From an uncultured Pseudodesulfovibrio sp. (GTDB taxonomy: Bacteria > Desulfobacterota > Desulfovibrionia > Desulfovibrionales > Desulfovibrionaceae): a stretch of DNA of 17,655 nucleotides. The DNA lies in assembly GCA_947259235.1 (NCBI GenBank), contig CAMYLL010000013.1, forward strand, positions 1-17,655, read 5' to 3'. Shown piece by piece: positions 1 to 9,311 of this stretch; positions within the stretch are counted from its first letter, which is position 1, and each line of letters starts with the position of its first letter. The position numbers and the translations under genes are program-made. The notes below the pieces were generated by a model. It was not told the DNA's origin, did no database searches, and saw nothing but the letters and a program-made list of their open reading frames with translations.

Positions 1-334
1 CGTCACGGTGCGCACCCTGGCCTACTACGGCAAACTTTCCGAAACCCTGGATACCGTTGTTGCGGAGAACGTCTCGGTTGACGATCTGGCCGACCAGCCC
101 ATGGACGAAGCCGTCGCCCCGCCCGCCGAGCGGCCCGCAACGGAAAAAGTGCCCAACATACGCGGACTGACGGTCCGGCGCGCTCTGGAGCTTTTGGCCA
201 GACGCGGCATCGTCCCGGTGCTCAAGGGCCAGGGCATGACCGTCAAGGACCAAAAGCCCAAGGCGGGGCAACCGTGGCCCGAAGAACAACAAGCGGAGGG
301 AACGGATGATGTTTTTATTCTCTGGCTCTCATAG
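1..334 (+). CDS. ftsI: FtsI-type penicillin-binding protein (septal transpeptidase), C-terminal end only
   Basis: This is the 3' end of a gene that begins before the window; it is open from base 2 and stops with TAG at 332-334. The visible ~110 residues begin with a tail of a transpeptidase domain (a Y-Y-G-K-L-S-E-T-L stretch), pass through a Pro/Ala-rich linker, and end in a PASTA domain (V-P-N-I-R-G-L-T-V-R-R-A-L-E-L-L pattern). PASTA domains occur at the C-terminus of SpoVD/PBP2x-like class B penicillin-binding proteins, and deltaproteobacterial FtsI proteins often carry one, unlike E. coli FtsI. Its place just before murE in a dcw cluster supports the name. The family cross-links peptidoglycan stems at the septum together with FtsW. 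The active-site SXXK, SXN and KTG motifs lie outside the window, so catalytic integrity cannot be judged. Confidence 0.85.
   Translation, partial: VTVRTLAYYGKLSETLDTVVAENVSVDDLADQPMDEAVAPPAERPATEKVPNIRGLTVRRALELLARRGIVPVLKGQGMTVKDQKPKAGQPWPEEQQAEGTDDVFILWLS
295..300 (+). promoter_or_regulatory. Strong Shine-Dalgarno inside ftsI that favours the upstream murE start
   Basis: GGAGGG at 295-300 lies 5 nt before the ATG at 306 (followed by a second ATG at 309). This is the best ribosome-binding site near the murE start and sits within the last codons of ftsI. The alternative ATG at 360 has only GAGG at 352-355, with a 4-nt spacer. Confidence 0.5.
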
Positions 335-1829
335 CGAAAAGAAGGCGAAGCGAGGCGTTATGGAATTTCAGGCTCTGCTCAAGGAAGCGGCCAAAGGCCT
401 TGTGGTGCGGACCGATTCACGCAAGATTCTGCCGGGCGAATGCTTTGTGGCCATGCCCGGGACCAGCGTTCGCGGCATAGACTATATTCCCGGCGCCCTG
501 GAAAAGGGCGCGCAGTACATCGTCGCACCGTCCTCAGCCCGCGATCTGGTCGCGCCCGTGGTCGAAAAACGCGCCCAGGTGGTCTATCACGACAACCCGG
601 CAGTCGCCCTGGGCGATCTCGCCCGCGCCCACTTCCACGTCATGGACCGCGAGCTCAAGCTGGTCGGCATCACCGGAACCAACGGCAAGACCACGACCTC
701 CTACATCATCGAACACCTGCTTGCCTCGACGGGGCTCAAGGTCGGCGTGCTGGGCACGGTCAACTACCGCTGGCCGGGCTTCACGATGAACGCCCCCCTG
801 ACCACACCGGACTGCTGGATGATCCACGAGCTGCTCTACAACATGAAGAAGGCGGACGTGGACGTGGCCATCATGGAGGTCTCCTCCCACGCGCTGGACC
901 AGTACCGCGTGGCCGGGCTGGACTTCGACGCCGCAGTGCTGACCAACGTCACCCAGGACCACCTGGACTACCACGGCGACATGGACACCTATTTCGAGGC
1001 CAAGTCCCTGCTCTTCAACACCTTCCCGCGCGAGCACAAGGCGGGCATCATCAACTACAACGACCCGTATGGCCGCAGGCTCCTGACCGCCACCGAGGAC
1101 GGCATCGGCTACGGCATTGGCGACACCGGCATCGTCATCCACGAGGTGGGCGACAAGCCCATGGTCCAGGGCCGCATCGTCTCGCTCACCGGCCAGGGCA
1201 TGGAGATCGAGACCACATACAAGGGCAAGAGCTGGACCATAGAATCTCCCCTCATCGGCGCATTCAACGCCATGAACCTGCTGGCCGCACAGGCCGTGGG
1301 CCTTCAGCTCGGCCTCAACTGCAAGGACATGCGCTGCCTCAAGGATTTCCCCGGCGTACCCGGCCGCCTGGAGCGCGTCATCAACGACCACGGCATGGAT
1401 ATCTTCGTGGACTACGCCCACACCCCGGACGCACTGGAGAACGTCCAGCACACCCTGAAGGGACTGGACTTCAAGCGGCTGATCACGGTCTTTGGCTGCG
1501 GCGGCGACCGCGACCGGGCCAAGCGGCCGCTCATGGCCCGGTCCGTGGCCCGCTATGCGGACGTGGCCGTGCTCACCTCCGACAACCCGCGCAGTGAAAA
1601 GCCCGAAGCGATCATGGACGACGCCCGCCCCGGTCTGGCCAAGGCCCGCCGGGTGCTGGAGCACCCCGACCGCCAGACGGCCATCACCATGGCCGTGGCC
1701 GAGATGGAGCCGGGCGACGTTCTGCTCATCGCGGGCAAGGGACACGAGGACTACCAGCAGATCGACGGACAGACCATCCACTTCTCGGACAAGGAAGCCG
1801 CGCTCAAGGCGCTGGAGGAGACTCGGTGA
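306..1829 (+). CDS. murE: UDP-MurNAc-tripeptide ligase, meso-diaminopimelate adding
   Basis: MurE is a cytoplasmic ATP-dependent ligase that adds the third stem residue to UDP-MurNAc-L-Ala-D-Glu. Numbering from ATG 306 (507 aa), the P-loop GTNGKTT is at 124-130, the lysine that is carbamylated in the family is K233 (in E-A-K-S-L-L-F), and DNPR is at 426-429 with S-E-K-P following. DNPR is the signature of meso-DAP rather than lysine-specific MurE. The start is uncertain. ATG 306 has the stronger ribosome-binding site but overlaps ftsI by 29 nt and gives an unusual basic leader of 18 residues. ATG 360 (M-E-F-Q-A-L-L) matches where family members normally begin. The function is not in doubt. 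The gene overlaps murF by 4 nt. Confidence 0.97.
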   Translation: MMFLFSGSHSEKKAKRGVMEFQALLKEAAKGLVVRTDSRKILPGECFVAMPGTSVRGIDYIPGALEKGAQYIVAPSSARDLVAPVVEKRAQVVYHDNPAVALGDLARAHFHVMDRELKLVGITGTNGKTTTSYIIEHLLASTGLKVGVLGTVNYRWPGFTMNAPLTTPDCWMIHELLYNMKKADVDVAIMEVSSHALDQYRVAGLDFDAAVLTNVTQDHLDYHGDMDTYFEAKSLLFNTFPREHKAGIINYNDPYGRRLLTATEDGIGYGIGDTGIVIHEVGDKPMVQGRIVSLTGQGMEIETTYKGKSWTIESPLIGAFNAMNLLAAQAVGLQLGLNCKDMRCLKDFPGVPGRLERVINDHGMDIFVDYAHTPDALENVQHTLKGLDFKRLITVFGCGGDRDRAKRPLMARSVARYADVAVLTSDNPRSEKPEAIMDDARPGLAKARRVLEHPDRQTAITMAVAEMEPGDVLLIAGKGHEDYQQIDGQTIHFSDKEAALKALEETR

Positions 1830-3223
1830 AGCTGACCCTGGCCGACATCCAACACTGCCTCACGGGCATGGCCGAAAGAGGCCTTGAGGGAACCTGCTTC
1901 AACGCCGTCCGCACGGACAGCCGCGCAGTGGAGAAGAACGATCTCTTCTTCTGCATCGAGGGCTGGAATTTCGACGGTCACGAATTCGCGGCCCAGGCCG
2001 AGTCCCGAGGCGCGGCCTGCATTGTGGCTTCCCGCATGCCCGAGGGTGTCACCGTCCCCGTGGTCATGGTCCGCGACACCGTCCATGCGCTGGGGCGGCT
2101 GGCCTCCTGCTGGCGCGACCTGTGCGGGGCCAAACTCGTCGCCGTCACCGGCACGGCGGGCAAGACCACGGTCAAGGAACTCCTTGCCGCCGTGGTCTCC
2201 AGAAAATTTTCCGTGGCCAAGAACTACCGCAACCTGAACAACCAGATCGGCCTCCCCATCTCAATGCTCAAGGCGGGCGAGGAGCAGACGGTCTGGATCA
2301 TGGAGCTGGGCATCTCGGTCAAGGGCGACATGGAAGAGCTGGCCTCCATCGCCAGCCCCGACCTGGCCGTGATCACCAACGCCGGTCCCGGCCACCTGGA
2401 GGGCCTGGGCAACGTGGCCGGAGTGGCCCGCGCCAAGACCAGCCTGCTCAAAGATCTCCGCCAGGACGGCGCGGCGGTGGTGGGCATGGACTACCCTGAG
2501 CTGTGGCAGACCGCATGCGAACTCAACGCCGCCCCCGTCGGTTTTTCCACAGTGGACGAGTCCGCACCGTTCTTTGCCTCATTCCTGGGCGCCGGGGACG
2601 ACGGCCAGGGACGCTTCCGGCTCAAGACCCCGGAGGGGGACGGCGAGCTGACCGCGCCCTTCTGCGGCGGACACTATGCCGAGAATCTGGCCTGCGTGGC
2701 CGCCGCAGCCCACAGGCTGGGGCTCACCCGGGACGACGTGATCCAGGGCGTGCAGGAATCCAAGGCGGACCCGCAGCGCTTCTGCTGCCGCCCGACAGGC
2801 AACACGCTGGTCATCGACGACACCTACAACGCCAACCCGCTGTCCATGGCCCGGTCCATCAGGACCGCCGCCGACATGACCAGGGGACGCCCCCTCGTCC
2901 TCGTGCTGGGCGACATGCGCGAGCTGGGCGCCGAGGCCCAGGCCCGCCATCAGGAACTCGGCCGCCTCCTGCGCGAGATCGCGCCACGGGCCGTCTTCTT
3001 CAAGGGCGCGCATTGCGCAGACGTGACCTGCGGCCTGGAGGACGGCACTCGGTTCGTGGAGATAGAGGAGCCGGGTCAGTTCATCGCAGCATGGCGCGAG
3101 CTGGGCCTTGCCGAGGCCGTCGTGCTGATCAAGGGATCGCGGTCCCTGAAAATGGAAGCCTTCGCCGCAGCCCTGTGCAAGGAGCTCGACGACAACGCGG
3201 ACACCCAAGGAGGCGCCCGGTGA
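1826..3223 (+). CDS. murF: UDP-MurNAc-tripeptide--D-alanyl-D-alanine ligase
   Basis: MurF adds the D-Ala-D-Ala dipeptide to UDP-MurNAc-tripeptide, the last cytoplasmic stem-peptide step. The 465-aa product has the P-loop GTAGKTT at 109-115, the family-typical N-N-Q-I-G-L-P segment just after it, a D-D-T-Y-N-A-N-P segment in the C-terminal half, and G-S-R-S-L-K-M-E near the end. The start is GTG at 1826, in a GTGA overlap with the murE stop. GGAGGAG at 1814-1820 lies 5 nt upstream and supports this start. The length is normal for the family. No ddl gene is seen in the window, so the dipeptide supplier must be encoded elsewhere. Confidence 0.97.
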   Translation: MKLTLADIQHCLTGMAERGLEGTCFNAVRTDSRAVEKNDLFFCIEGWNFDGHEFAAQAESRGAACIVASRMPEGVTVPVVMVRDTVHALGRLASCWRDLCGAKLVAVTGTAGKTTVKELLAAVVSRKFSVAKNYRNLNNQIGLPISMLKAGEEQTVWIMELGISVKGDMEELASIASPDLAVITNAGPGHLEGLGNVAGVARAKTSLLKDLRQDGAAVVGMDYPELWQTACELNAAPVGFSTVDESAPFFASFLGAGDDGQGRFRLKTPEGDGELTAPFCGGHYAENLACVAAAAHRLGLTRDDVIQGVQESKADPQRFCCRPTGNTLVIDDTYNANPLSMARSIRTAADMTRGRPLVLVLGDMRELGAEAQARHQELGRLLREIAPRAVFFKGAHCADVTCGLEDGTRFVEIEEPGQFIAAWRELGLAEAVVLIKGSRSLKMEAFAAALCKELDDNADTQGGAR

Positions 3224-4296
3224 TCTACAATTTTCTCGTTCCGCTCAGCAGCGACGTCGGCGTCTTTAACGTCTTCCGCTACATCACCTTCCGTTCGGTC
3301 TGGGCGCTGCTCACCGCGCTGATCATTTCGATCATCTTCGGACCGGCCATGATCCGCTGGCTCCAGCGCATCAAATGCGGCCAGTACATCCGCGAGAACG
3401 GCCCCAAGCACCAGGCCAAGCAGGGGACCCCGACCATGGGCGGGATCATGATCATCTTCGCGGTCTGCGTCTCCACGCTGATCTGGGGCGACCTGACCAA
3501 CGTCTATGTCTGGCTCACCCTGCTCGTGTTCACCGGGTTCGGCGCGGTGGGCTTCGCGGACGACTACATCAAGGTGGTCCAGCGCAGGAACGAAGGCCTC
3601 TCGGCCAAGGCGAAATTCCTGCTCCAGTGCGCCGTGGCGGCGGCGGCCATCGCCCTGCTCATCCAGGAACCGGCATATTCGACCCGGCTGGCCGTTCCCT
3701 TTTTCAAGCATTTCAACCCGGACCTCGGCTGGGTCTACCTGCCCTTCGCCATGATCGTCATGGTCGGCGCGAGCAACGCGGTGAACCTTACCGACGGCCT
3801 GGACGGACTGGCCATCGGGCCCATGGTCGTGGCCATGGCCTGCTTCGCCATCTTCATCTACGTCTCCGGCCATGCCAGGATGGCGGACTATCTGGCCGTG
3901 CCCAACGTCCAGGGCATCGGCGAGGTGACGGTTTTCTGCGGAGCCATGGTGGGGGCGGGCCTGGGCTTCCTGTGGTTCAACACCCATCCGGCCCAGGTCT
4001 TCATGGGTGACGTGGGCTCCCTGTCCCTGGGCGGCGCGCTGGGTTTCGTGGCCGTGCTGGCAAAGCAGGAGCTGCTGCTGGCCATCGTGGGCGGCGTGTT
4101 CGTCTTCGAGACCCTCTCGGTCATCCTCCAGGTGGGCTACTTCAAGCTCTCCGGCGGCAAGCGGATTTTCAAGATGGCTCCCCTGCACCATCATTTCGAG
4201 CTCAAGGGCATCCCGGAATCCAAGATCATCGTCCGGTTCTGGATTCTCTCCATTCTCATGGCGCTCATGGCGCTCTCGACCCTGAAGCTGAGGTAG
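3220..4296 (+). CDS. mraY: Phospho-MurNAc-pentapeptide transferase (lipid I synthase)
   Basis: MraY is a polytopic inner-membrane enzyme that transfers phospho-MurNAc-pentapeptide from UDP to undecaprenyl phosphate, making lipid I. From the GTG at 3220 the product is 358 aa, usual for the family, with about ten hydrophobic segments. Conserved parts are P-T-M-G-G-I near the N-terminus, F-A-D-D-Y-I-K with the Asp pair D114/D115, N-L-T-D-G-L-D-G at 189-196, G-D-V-G-S with D264, and the P-L-H-H-H-F-E loop with H323-H325. AAGGAGG at 3207-3213, 6 nt upstream, fixes the start, and GTGA overlaps the murF stop. The same frame is open further upstream (to 2503), but that part lies inside murF and is not coding. 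Confidence 0.97.
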   Translation: MIYNFLVPLSSDVGVFNVFRYITFRSVWALLTALIISIIFGPAMIRWLQRIKCGQYIRENGPKHQAKQGTPTMGGIMIIFAVCVSTLIWGDLTNVYVWLTLLVFTGFGAVGFADDYIKVVQRRNEGLSAKAKFLLQCAVAAAAIALLIQEPAYSTRLAVPFFKHFNPDLGWVYLPFAMIVMVGASNAVNLTDGLDGLAIGPMVVAMACFAIFIYVSGHARMADYLAVPNVQGIGEVTVFCGAMVGAGLGFLWFNTHPAQVFMGDVGSLSLGGALGFVAVLAKQELLLAIVGGVFVFETLSVILQVGYFKLSGGKRIFKMAPLHHHFELKGIPESKIIVRFWILSILMALMALSTLKLR

Positions 4297-4300
4297 GAAC

Positions 4301-5611
4301 GTGAATCGCATCGTCCAAGATTTCATCAAACAGCGCATCCTGACGGGCAAGCGCGGCGTGGTGGTGGGCATGGGCCGGTCCGGTCTGGCGGCAGCCAGAC
4401 TCCTGACCGTGCTCGGTTGCGACGTGCGCGTGGTGGACAGCTGCGACAACGTGACCCCCGATGCCCTCGGCCAGTTGCGGGATACCGCCAAGCTCATCAC
4501 CGGACCGCACAAAAAGGAACATTTCGCCGACGCGGACATCATCGTCCTCTCCCCGGGCGTGGCCGTGAAGAAGCTGGCCCAGGCCCTTGAGGGCGTCCCG
4601 CCCCAGGCCGTGGTGGCCGAGCTTGAACTGGCCTCCTGGTTCATCGAGGCCCCGGTGCTGGCCGTCACCGGAACCAACGGCAAGACCACGACCACGACCC
4701 TCATCAGCGAGATTCTGGAACACGCGGGCAAGCGCGCCTTCACCGGCGGCAACATAGGCATCCCGCTGTGCGAATACCTGCTGGACATGGAACCGGCCGA
4801 GGTCATCGTCCTTGAAGTATCAAGCTTTCAGCTCCAGAACTGCCGCCTGTTCAAACCCCACGTGGGCCTGTTTCTCAACTTCGCGGCCAACCACCTGGAC
4901 TACCACATCGACATGGACGAATACCTCGACGCCAAGCTGAACATGTTCAGCCGCATGACCGGCGAGGACACGGCCCTGCTCCACGAGTCCCTGCGCTCCG
5001 TCATCGGCAACCGGGGCTTCACCAACGCCCATGTGGAATGGTTCGGCGCCACAGACCGATTCGAGGCCCCGCACCTGCCCGGCGAGCACAACCGCAGCAA
5101 TGTGGAAGCGGCATGGCAGGCCGTCAGCCGGTTCGGCGTGACCGAGGCCCAGGCCGCCGAGGCCATCCGCGAGTTCAAGCCCCTGGCCCACCGCATCGCC
5201 CCGGTGGCCGAAGTGGACGGCGTGCTCTACGTGGACGACTCCAAGGCCACCACCCTGGACGCGGTGCTGGCCGCCGTGCGCAGCTTCGACCGCCCGGTGC
5301 GGCTGCTCATGGGCGGCGTGTGGAAGGGCGGCGACGTGGAGTCTTTCGCCCGCGACATCAAGGGCTCCGTCATCCACATCGGCCTGTTCGGCGGCAGCCG
5401 CGAGGTCTTCGAAGGCCCACTGTCCAAGAATTTCACCGTGACCTGGGACGCCACCCTGACCGAGGCCGTCAGGCGTCAGGCGGGACTGGCCCGACCGGGC
5501 GAGGCCGTGCTGCTCTCCCCGGCCACGTCGAGTTTCGACCAGTACAAGAACTACGGCCAGCGCGGCGACGACTTCAAACACGCCGTCATGGAACTGAAGG
5601 GGCTGAAATGA
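4301..5611 (+). CDS. murD: UDP-MurNAc-L-alanine--D-glutamate ligase
   Basis: MurD adds D-glutamate to UDP-MurNAc-L-Ala in the cytoplasm. The 436-aa product begins with a nucleotide-binding-like G-M-G-R-S-G-L-A-A-A segment. It has the P-loop GTNGKTT at 124-130, E-V-S-S-F-Q-L-Q, N-H-L-D-Y-H, V-D-D-S-K-A-T-T at 311-318, and near the C-terminus L-S-P-A-T-S-S-F-D-Q-Y, all Mur-ligase/MurD signatures. The usual SKATN motif reads SKATT here (T318), a mild deviation. The start is GTG at 4301, 4 nt after the mraY stop. Its ribosome-binding site overlaps that stop (AGGTAGGA) and is short-spaced, so the start is slightly less certain than in the neighbours. The end overlaps ftsW by 4 nt. Confidence 0.96.
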   Translation: MNRIVQDFIKQRILTGKRGVVVGMGRSGLAAARLLTVLGCDVRVVDSCDNVTPDALGQLRDTAKLITGPHKKEHFADADIIVLSPGVAVKKLAQALEGVPPQAVVAELELASWFIEAPVLAVTGTNGKTTTTTLISEILEHAGKRAFTGGNIGIPLCEYLLDMEPAEVIVLEVSSFQLQNCRLFKPHVGLFLNFAANHLDYHIDMDEYLDAKLNMFSRMTGEDTALLHESLRSVIGNRGFTNAHVEWFGATDRFEAPHLPGEHNRSNVEAAWQAVSRFGVTEAQAAEAIREFKPLAHRIAPVAEVDGVLYVDDSKATTLDAVLAAVRSFDRPVRLLMGGVWKGGDVESFARDIKGSVIHIGLFGGSREVFEGPLSKNFTVTWDATLTEAVRRQAGLARPGEAVLLSPATSSFDQYKNYGQRGDDFKHAVMELKGLK

Positions 5612-6723
5612 GCAAGGGACTCAACAGCAAAACCACCGCCGCGGGGCGTCCCGATCCCTGGCTGCTCACGGCCACGCTGCTCCTTGGCGGGTTCGGACTG
5701 ATCATGGTCCTCTCCTCCAGCGGCATCATGGCCGAGCGCGTCTACGACGACACCTATTTCTTCTTCAAGCGCCAGCTGATGTTCACAGGCGTGGGGCTGG
5801 CGGCCATGGTCGCCTGCATGCAGGTTCCGCGCAAGGTGCTTTACGGCATGACCTATCTCTGGGTGGCCGCCGCCGTGATCCTGCTCGGCCTGTGCCTCAC
5901 GCCCATGGGCGTCAGCGTCAACGGCGCGAGCCGCTGGGTACGCATCGGCCCGGTCAACTTCCAGCCGCTGGAATACGCCAAGGTGGCCCTGGTCCTCTAT
6001 CTGGCCTACTTTTTCGCCCGCAAGCAGGACATGGTCAGGACCTTCTCCGTGGGCTTCCTGCCGCCGTTCATCGTCACCGGATTCCTGTGCGGACTGCTGC
6101 TGCTCCAGCCGGACTTCGGCGGGGCCGTGGTCCTGGCCGGACTGCTCTTCTTCATGTGTCTGGTGGGCGGAACGCGGTTCAGCTACCTCTTCATCTCGCT
6201 CATCTTCGCCATGGGCGCGGGCTGGCTGCTCATCTCGTCGTCGCCCTACCGCTTCAAGCGGTGGACCGCCTTTCTCGATCCCTTCGCCTCGGCCCAGAAC
6301 GAGGGCTATCAGCTGGTGCAGTCCCTCTACGCCTTCGGCTCGGGCCGCATCTTCGGCACAGGCATCGGAGCGGGCAAGCAGAAGCTCTTCTTCCTACCCG
6401 AGGCGCACAACGACTTCATCATGGCCGTGGTGGGCGAGGAGCTCGGGTTCGTCGGCATGTCGCTGTTCTTCCTCGCCATCGGGTTCTTCCTGTGGCGCGC
6501 CTTCCGGGTCTGCTTCAAGCAGGAGGACCTCCAGGACCGCTTCACGGCCTTCGGCGTCACCTGCATCGTGGCCCTGGGCATGCTGCTCAACCTGGCCGTG
6601 GTGCTGGGAACCGTGCCGCCCAAGGGCGTGGCCATGCCCTTCATCAGCTACGGCGGCTCGTCCCTGACCCTGTCCTTCGTCTGCGCAGGCATCCTGCTCA
6701 ATCTTTCGCGGAGGGCGTCATGA
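5608..6723 (+). CDS. ftsW: Septal peptidoglycan glycosyltransferase, SEDS family
   Basis: FtsW is the SEDS-family lipid II polymerase of the divisome, working in complex with FtsI in the inner membrane. From ATG 5608 the product is 371 aa with about ten membrane spans. Recognisable parts are N-G-A-S-R-W-V-R-I-G with F-Q-P-L-E-Y-A-K, the loop P-Y-R-F-K-R-W, E-A-H-N-D-F (residues 265-270) with D269 at the position of the putative catalytic Asp, and the C-terminal P-F-I-S-Y-G-G-S-S. The commonly seen QPSE reads QPLE here. The start is in an ATGA overlap with murD, with AAGGGG at 5597-5602. FtsW is preferred over RodA because the gene sits between murD and murG, the usual place of ftsW in dcw clusters. 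Confidence 0.95.
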   Translation: MSKGLNSKTTAAGRPDPWLLTATLLLGGFGLIMVLSSSGIMAERVYDDTYFFFKRQLMFTGVGLAAMVACMQVPRKVLYGMTYLWVAAAVILLGLCLTPMGVSVNGASRWVRIGPVNFQPLEYAKVALVLYLAYFFARKQDMVRTFSVGFLPPFIVTGFLCGLLLLQPDFGGAVVLAGLLFFMCLVGGTRFSYLFISLIFAMGAGWLLISSSPYRFKRWTAFLDPFASAQNEGYQLVQSLYAFGSGRIFGTGIGAGKQKLFFLPEAHNDFIMAVVGEELGFVGMSLFFLAIGFFLWRAFRVCFKQEDLQDRFTAFGVTCIVALGMLLNLAVVLGTVPPKGVAMPFISYGGSSLTLSFVCAGILLNLSRRAS

Positions 6724-7817
6724 CCTCAACCTCCCGCGCACGTTACATCATCGCCACCGGCGGAACCGGGGGACACATCTTCCCGGCCCTGGCCGTTGCC
6801 GACGAGCTGGCCGCGCGCAACCCGCAGGCCACCATCCTCTTTGCGGGCAGCTCCGGCCCCGAGGGCGACATGGCCCGCGCCCACGGGCTGGACTTCATCG
6901 AGCTGCCGGCCCGGGGAATCATGGGGCGCGGCCTGTCCGGGATGATCGGCGGGCTGGCATGGCTGGGCAAGGGGCTGCCCAGAGCGCTGGCCGCGGTCAG
7001 ACGGTTCGGCCCGGATGCGGTCATCGGTTTCGGCGGCTACGCGAGCTTCTGCCCGGTGCTGGCCGCCGCCCTGCTCGGCGTGCCCACGGCGGTGCACGAG
7101 CAAAACTCCGTCCCCGGCGTGACCAACAAGGTGCTGGGCAAAATGGCCAAACGGATTTTCCTGAGCTTCCCGGACGCCAGGGGCGCTTTCCCGGCGGCAA
7201 AAACCGTCCTGACGGGCAACCCGGTGCGCGCGGACATCCTGGCCGCAGGCGCGGCGCGGGCACAGGCCACAGGGCGCATCCCGGGCAGGCGGGTGCTGGT
7301 CCTCGGCGGCAGCCAGGGCGCACGGCCCGTGAACGACGGGATCATCGCGGCCCTGCCCCGGCTCCTGGCCGGTGGCGTGAGCCTGACCCACCAGACGGGA
7401 AAGACGGATTTCAACCGCGTGCGCGCCGCCTACGAGACGTCCAATGCGGACCCGGTCCAGGTGCGGGACTTCATCGCCGACATGGGAGCGGAATATTTCC
7501 ACGCCGACCTGGCCGTATGCCGGGCGGGCGCGACCACGGTCTTCGAGGTGGCGGCGGCGGGAGTGGCGACCATTTTCGTCCCCTTCCCCCAGGCCACCCA
7601 CGACCATCAGACAATGAACGCCAAGGCCATGGCGGACACAGGCGCGGCGCGGCTGCTTCCCCAGGGGGAGCTGACCGGCGAGCGTCTGGCCGCCGAGGTC
7701 TTTGACCTGCTCGCCGACACCGCTCGGCTTGAGAACATGGAACGTGCCGCGCGCGCCTTTGCCAGGCCGCACGCGGCGTCAGACATAGCGACAGGGCTGG
7801 AAGCCCTCGCGGCCTAG
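6720..7817 (+). CDS. murG: UDP-GlcNAc:lipid I N-acetylglucosaminyltransferase (MurG)
   Basis: MurG is a peripheral inner-membrane GT-B enzyme that adds GlcNAc to lipid I, giving lipid II. From ATG 6720 the product is 365 aa. It has the N-terminal glycine-rich loop G-G-T-G-G-H at 14-19, H-E-Q-N-S at 126-130, the second glycine-rich loop G-G-S-Q-G-A at 196-201, and a UDP-sugar-binding stretch [10 protein letters not shown] ending at Q297. The start overlaps the ftsW stop (ATGA), and GGAGGG at 6710-6715 is its ribosome-binding site. The frame stays open well upstream of 6720, but that stretch is inside ftsW and is not coding. A 31-bp gap follows before murC. Confidence 0.96.
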   Translation: MTSTSRARYIIATGGTGGHIFPALAVADELAARNPQATILFAGSSGPEGDMARAHGLDFIELPARGIMGRGLSGMIGGLAWLGKGLPRALAAVRRFGPDAVIGFGGYASFCPVLAAALLGVPTAVHEQNSVPGVTNKVLGKMAKRIFLSFPDARGAFPAAKTVLTGNPVRADILAAGAARAQATGRIPGRRVLVLGGSQGARPVNDGIIAALPRLLAGGVSLTHQTGKTDFNRVRAAYETSNADPVQVRDFIADMGAEYFHADLAVCRAGATTVFEVAAAGVATIFVPFPQATHDHQTMNAKAMADTGAARLLPQGELTGERLAAEVFDLLADTARLENMERAARAFARPHAASDIATGLEALAA

Positions 7818-7848
7818 CCCAACGGGCAAAGGCCAAGGAGACACGGAC

Positions 7849-9309
7849 ATGGCAGCAGCACAGGGACCATATCTGACCATAGGCGGCGAAGCCTGCCCGG
7901 CCATGAGAGCCAGGGTCAACAACATCCACATGGTGGGCATCGGCGGGTCCGGCATGAACGGCATCGCCGAGGTGCTCATCAACATGGGTTTTGCCGTCAC
8001 CGGCTCCGACCTGAGCGCCTCTTCCTCGGTCCGGCGGCTTGAGAAGCTCGGGGCCACCGTGTTCATCGGCCATGGGGCAGACAACGTGGGCGAGGCCGAC
8101 GTGCTGATCAAATCCACGGCCATCCCGGACAAGAACCCCGAGCTGGTGGAGGCCCGCGAACGCGGAATCCCCATCATCCCGCGCGCCGAGATGCTGGCCG
8201 AGCTGATGCGCTTGCGCACGGGCGTGGCCATCGCCGGAACCCACGGCAAGACCACCACCACGTCCCTGCTGGCCACCATCTTCACCGAGGCGGACCTGGA
8301 CCCCACCGTGATCATCGGCGGCAAGCTCAATACGTTCGGCGCCAACGCGCGCCTGGGCGAGGGCGACTACCTCATCGCCGAGGCGGACGAGTCCGACGGC
8401 TCCTTCCTGCTGCTGTCGCCCATCATCACCGTGGTCACCAACGTGGACAAGGACCACATGGATTTCTACGCCGACCAGCAGGCCATAGACGATTCCTTCA
8501 CCACCTTCATGAACTCCATCCCCTTTTACGGGATGAACGTGGTCTGCGGCGACGACGAGGGCGTGCAGCGGCTCCTGCCCGCCATCAGAAGGCCCTACCT
8601 GACCTACGGTCTGGGACCGAAGAACCGGCTTCGCGGCGAGATCATCACCTCCCACCTGCGCAGCCTGTTCAAGGTGTTCCTGGACGACGAGCCGTGGGGC
8701 GAGGTGACCGTGGCCCAGCCCGGCACGCATAACGTGCTCAACGCCCTGGCCTGCATCGGCGTGGCCCTGGAGGCGGGGCTGGACAAGGAAGACATCATCA
8801 ACGGGCTGGCGAATTTCGGCGGCGTGGGCCGCCGCTTCGAGCGCAAGGGCGAGCGCAAGGGCGTGCTCGTGGTGGACGACTACGGCCACCACCCGGCAGA
8901 GATCCTGGCCAACCTGCGCACGGCCAGGGCGTGCTACCCGGACCGTCGGCTCATCGTGGCCTTCCAGCCCCATCGTTTCTCCCGGACACAGGCCCTCTTC
9001 GGCGAGTTCTGCAAGGTTTTTGCCGACGCCGACCTGCTCATGCTGACGGAAATCTACCCGGCGAGCGAATCGCCCATTCCCGGCGTCAGCGGCCTTTCGC
9101 TGGCCCAGGGCATCAAGCAGGTGAGCGACACCAAGGTCCAGTTCTACCCGGATTTCGAGGCGCTGGAGAAGCGGCTCAAGGACACCCTGCGTCCCGGTGA
9201 TCTTTTCATGACCCAGGGCGCGGGCTCCATCTGGCGCATAGGCGAGAACTGGCTGAACCAGGCGGACGGGCCGGACACAAACCCGGAAGCCGCAGAGGAC
9301 GAGGCATAG
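7849..9309 (+). CDS. murC: UDP-N-acetylmuramate--L-alanine ligase
   Basis: MurC adds the first stem residue, L-alanine, to UDP-MurNAc in the cytoplasm. The 486-aa product has the N-terminal dinucleotide-like G-I-G-G-S-G-M from residue 30, the P-loop G-T-H-G-K-T-T at 130-136 (the His is MurC-typical), E-A-D-E-S-D-G-S, and D-D-Y-G-H-H-P in the C-terminal domain. The ATG at 7849 is chosen because AAGGAG at 7835-7840 lies 8 nt upstream. It gives about 18 extra residues before the usual MurC beginning. The alternative ATG at 7903 matches the common N-terminus better but has no evident ribosome-binding site. It follows murG by 31 bp and precedes murB by 2 bp. Confidence 0.96.
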   Translation: MAAAQGPYLTIGGEACPAMRARVNNIHMVGIGGSGMNGIAEVLINMGFAVTGSDLSASSSVRRLEKLGATVFIGHGADNVGEADVLIKSTAIPDKNPELVEARERGIPIIPRAEMLAELMRLRTGVAIAGTHGKTTTTSLLATIFTEADLDPTVIIGGKLNTFGANARLGEGDYLIAEADESDGSFLLLSPIITVVTNVDKDHMDFYADQQAIDDSFTTFMNSIPFYGMNVVCGDDEGVQRLLPAIRRPYLTYGLGPKNRLRGEIITSHLRSLFKVFLDDEPWGEVTVAQPGTHNVLNALACIGVALEAGLDKEDIINGLANFGGVGRRFERKGERKGVLVVDDYGHHPAEILANLRTARACYPDRRLIVAFQPHRFSRTQALFGEFCKVFADADLLMLTEIYPASESPIPGVSGLSLAQGIKQVSDTKVQFYPDFEALEKRLKDTLRPGDLFMTQGAGSIWRIGENWLNQADGPDTNPEAAEDEA

Positions 9310-9311
9310 GT

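Noticed and set aside
2503..3219. An in-frame upstream extension of mraY that would give a ~597-residue protein
   Set aside because: The extra part is murF read in another frame, Arg/Gly-rich with no homology. The GTG at 3220 has an ideal AAGGAGG and gives the normal MraY length.
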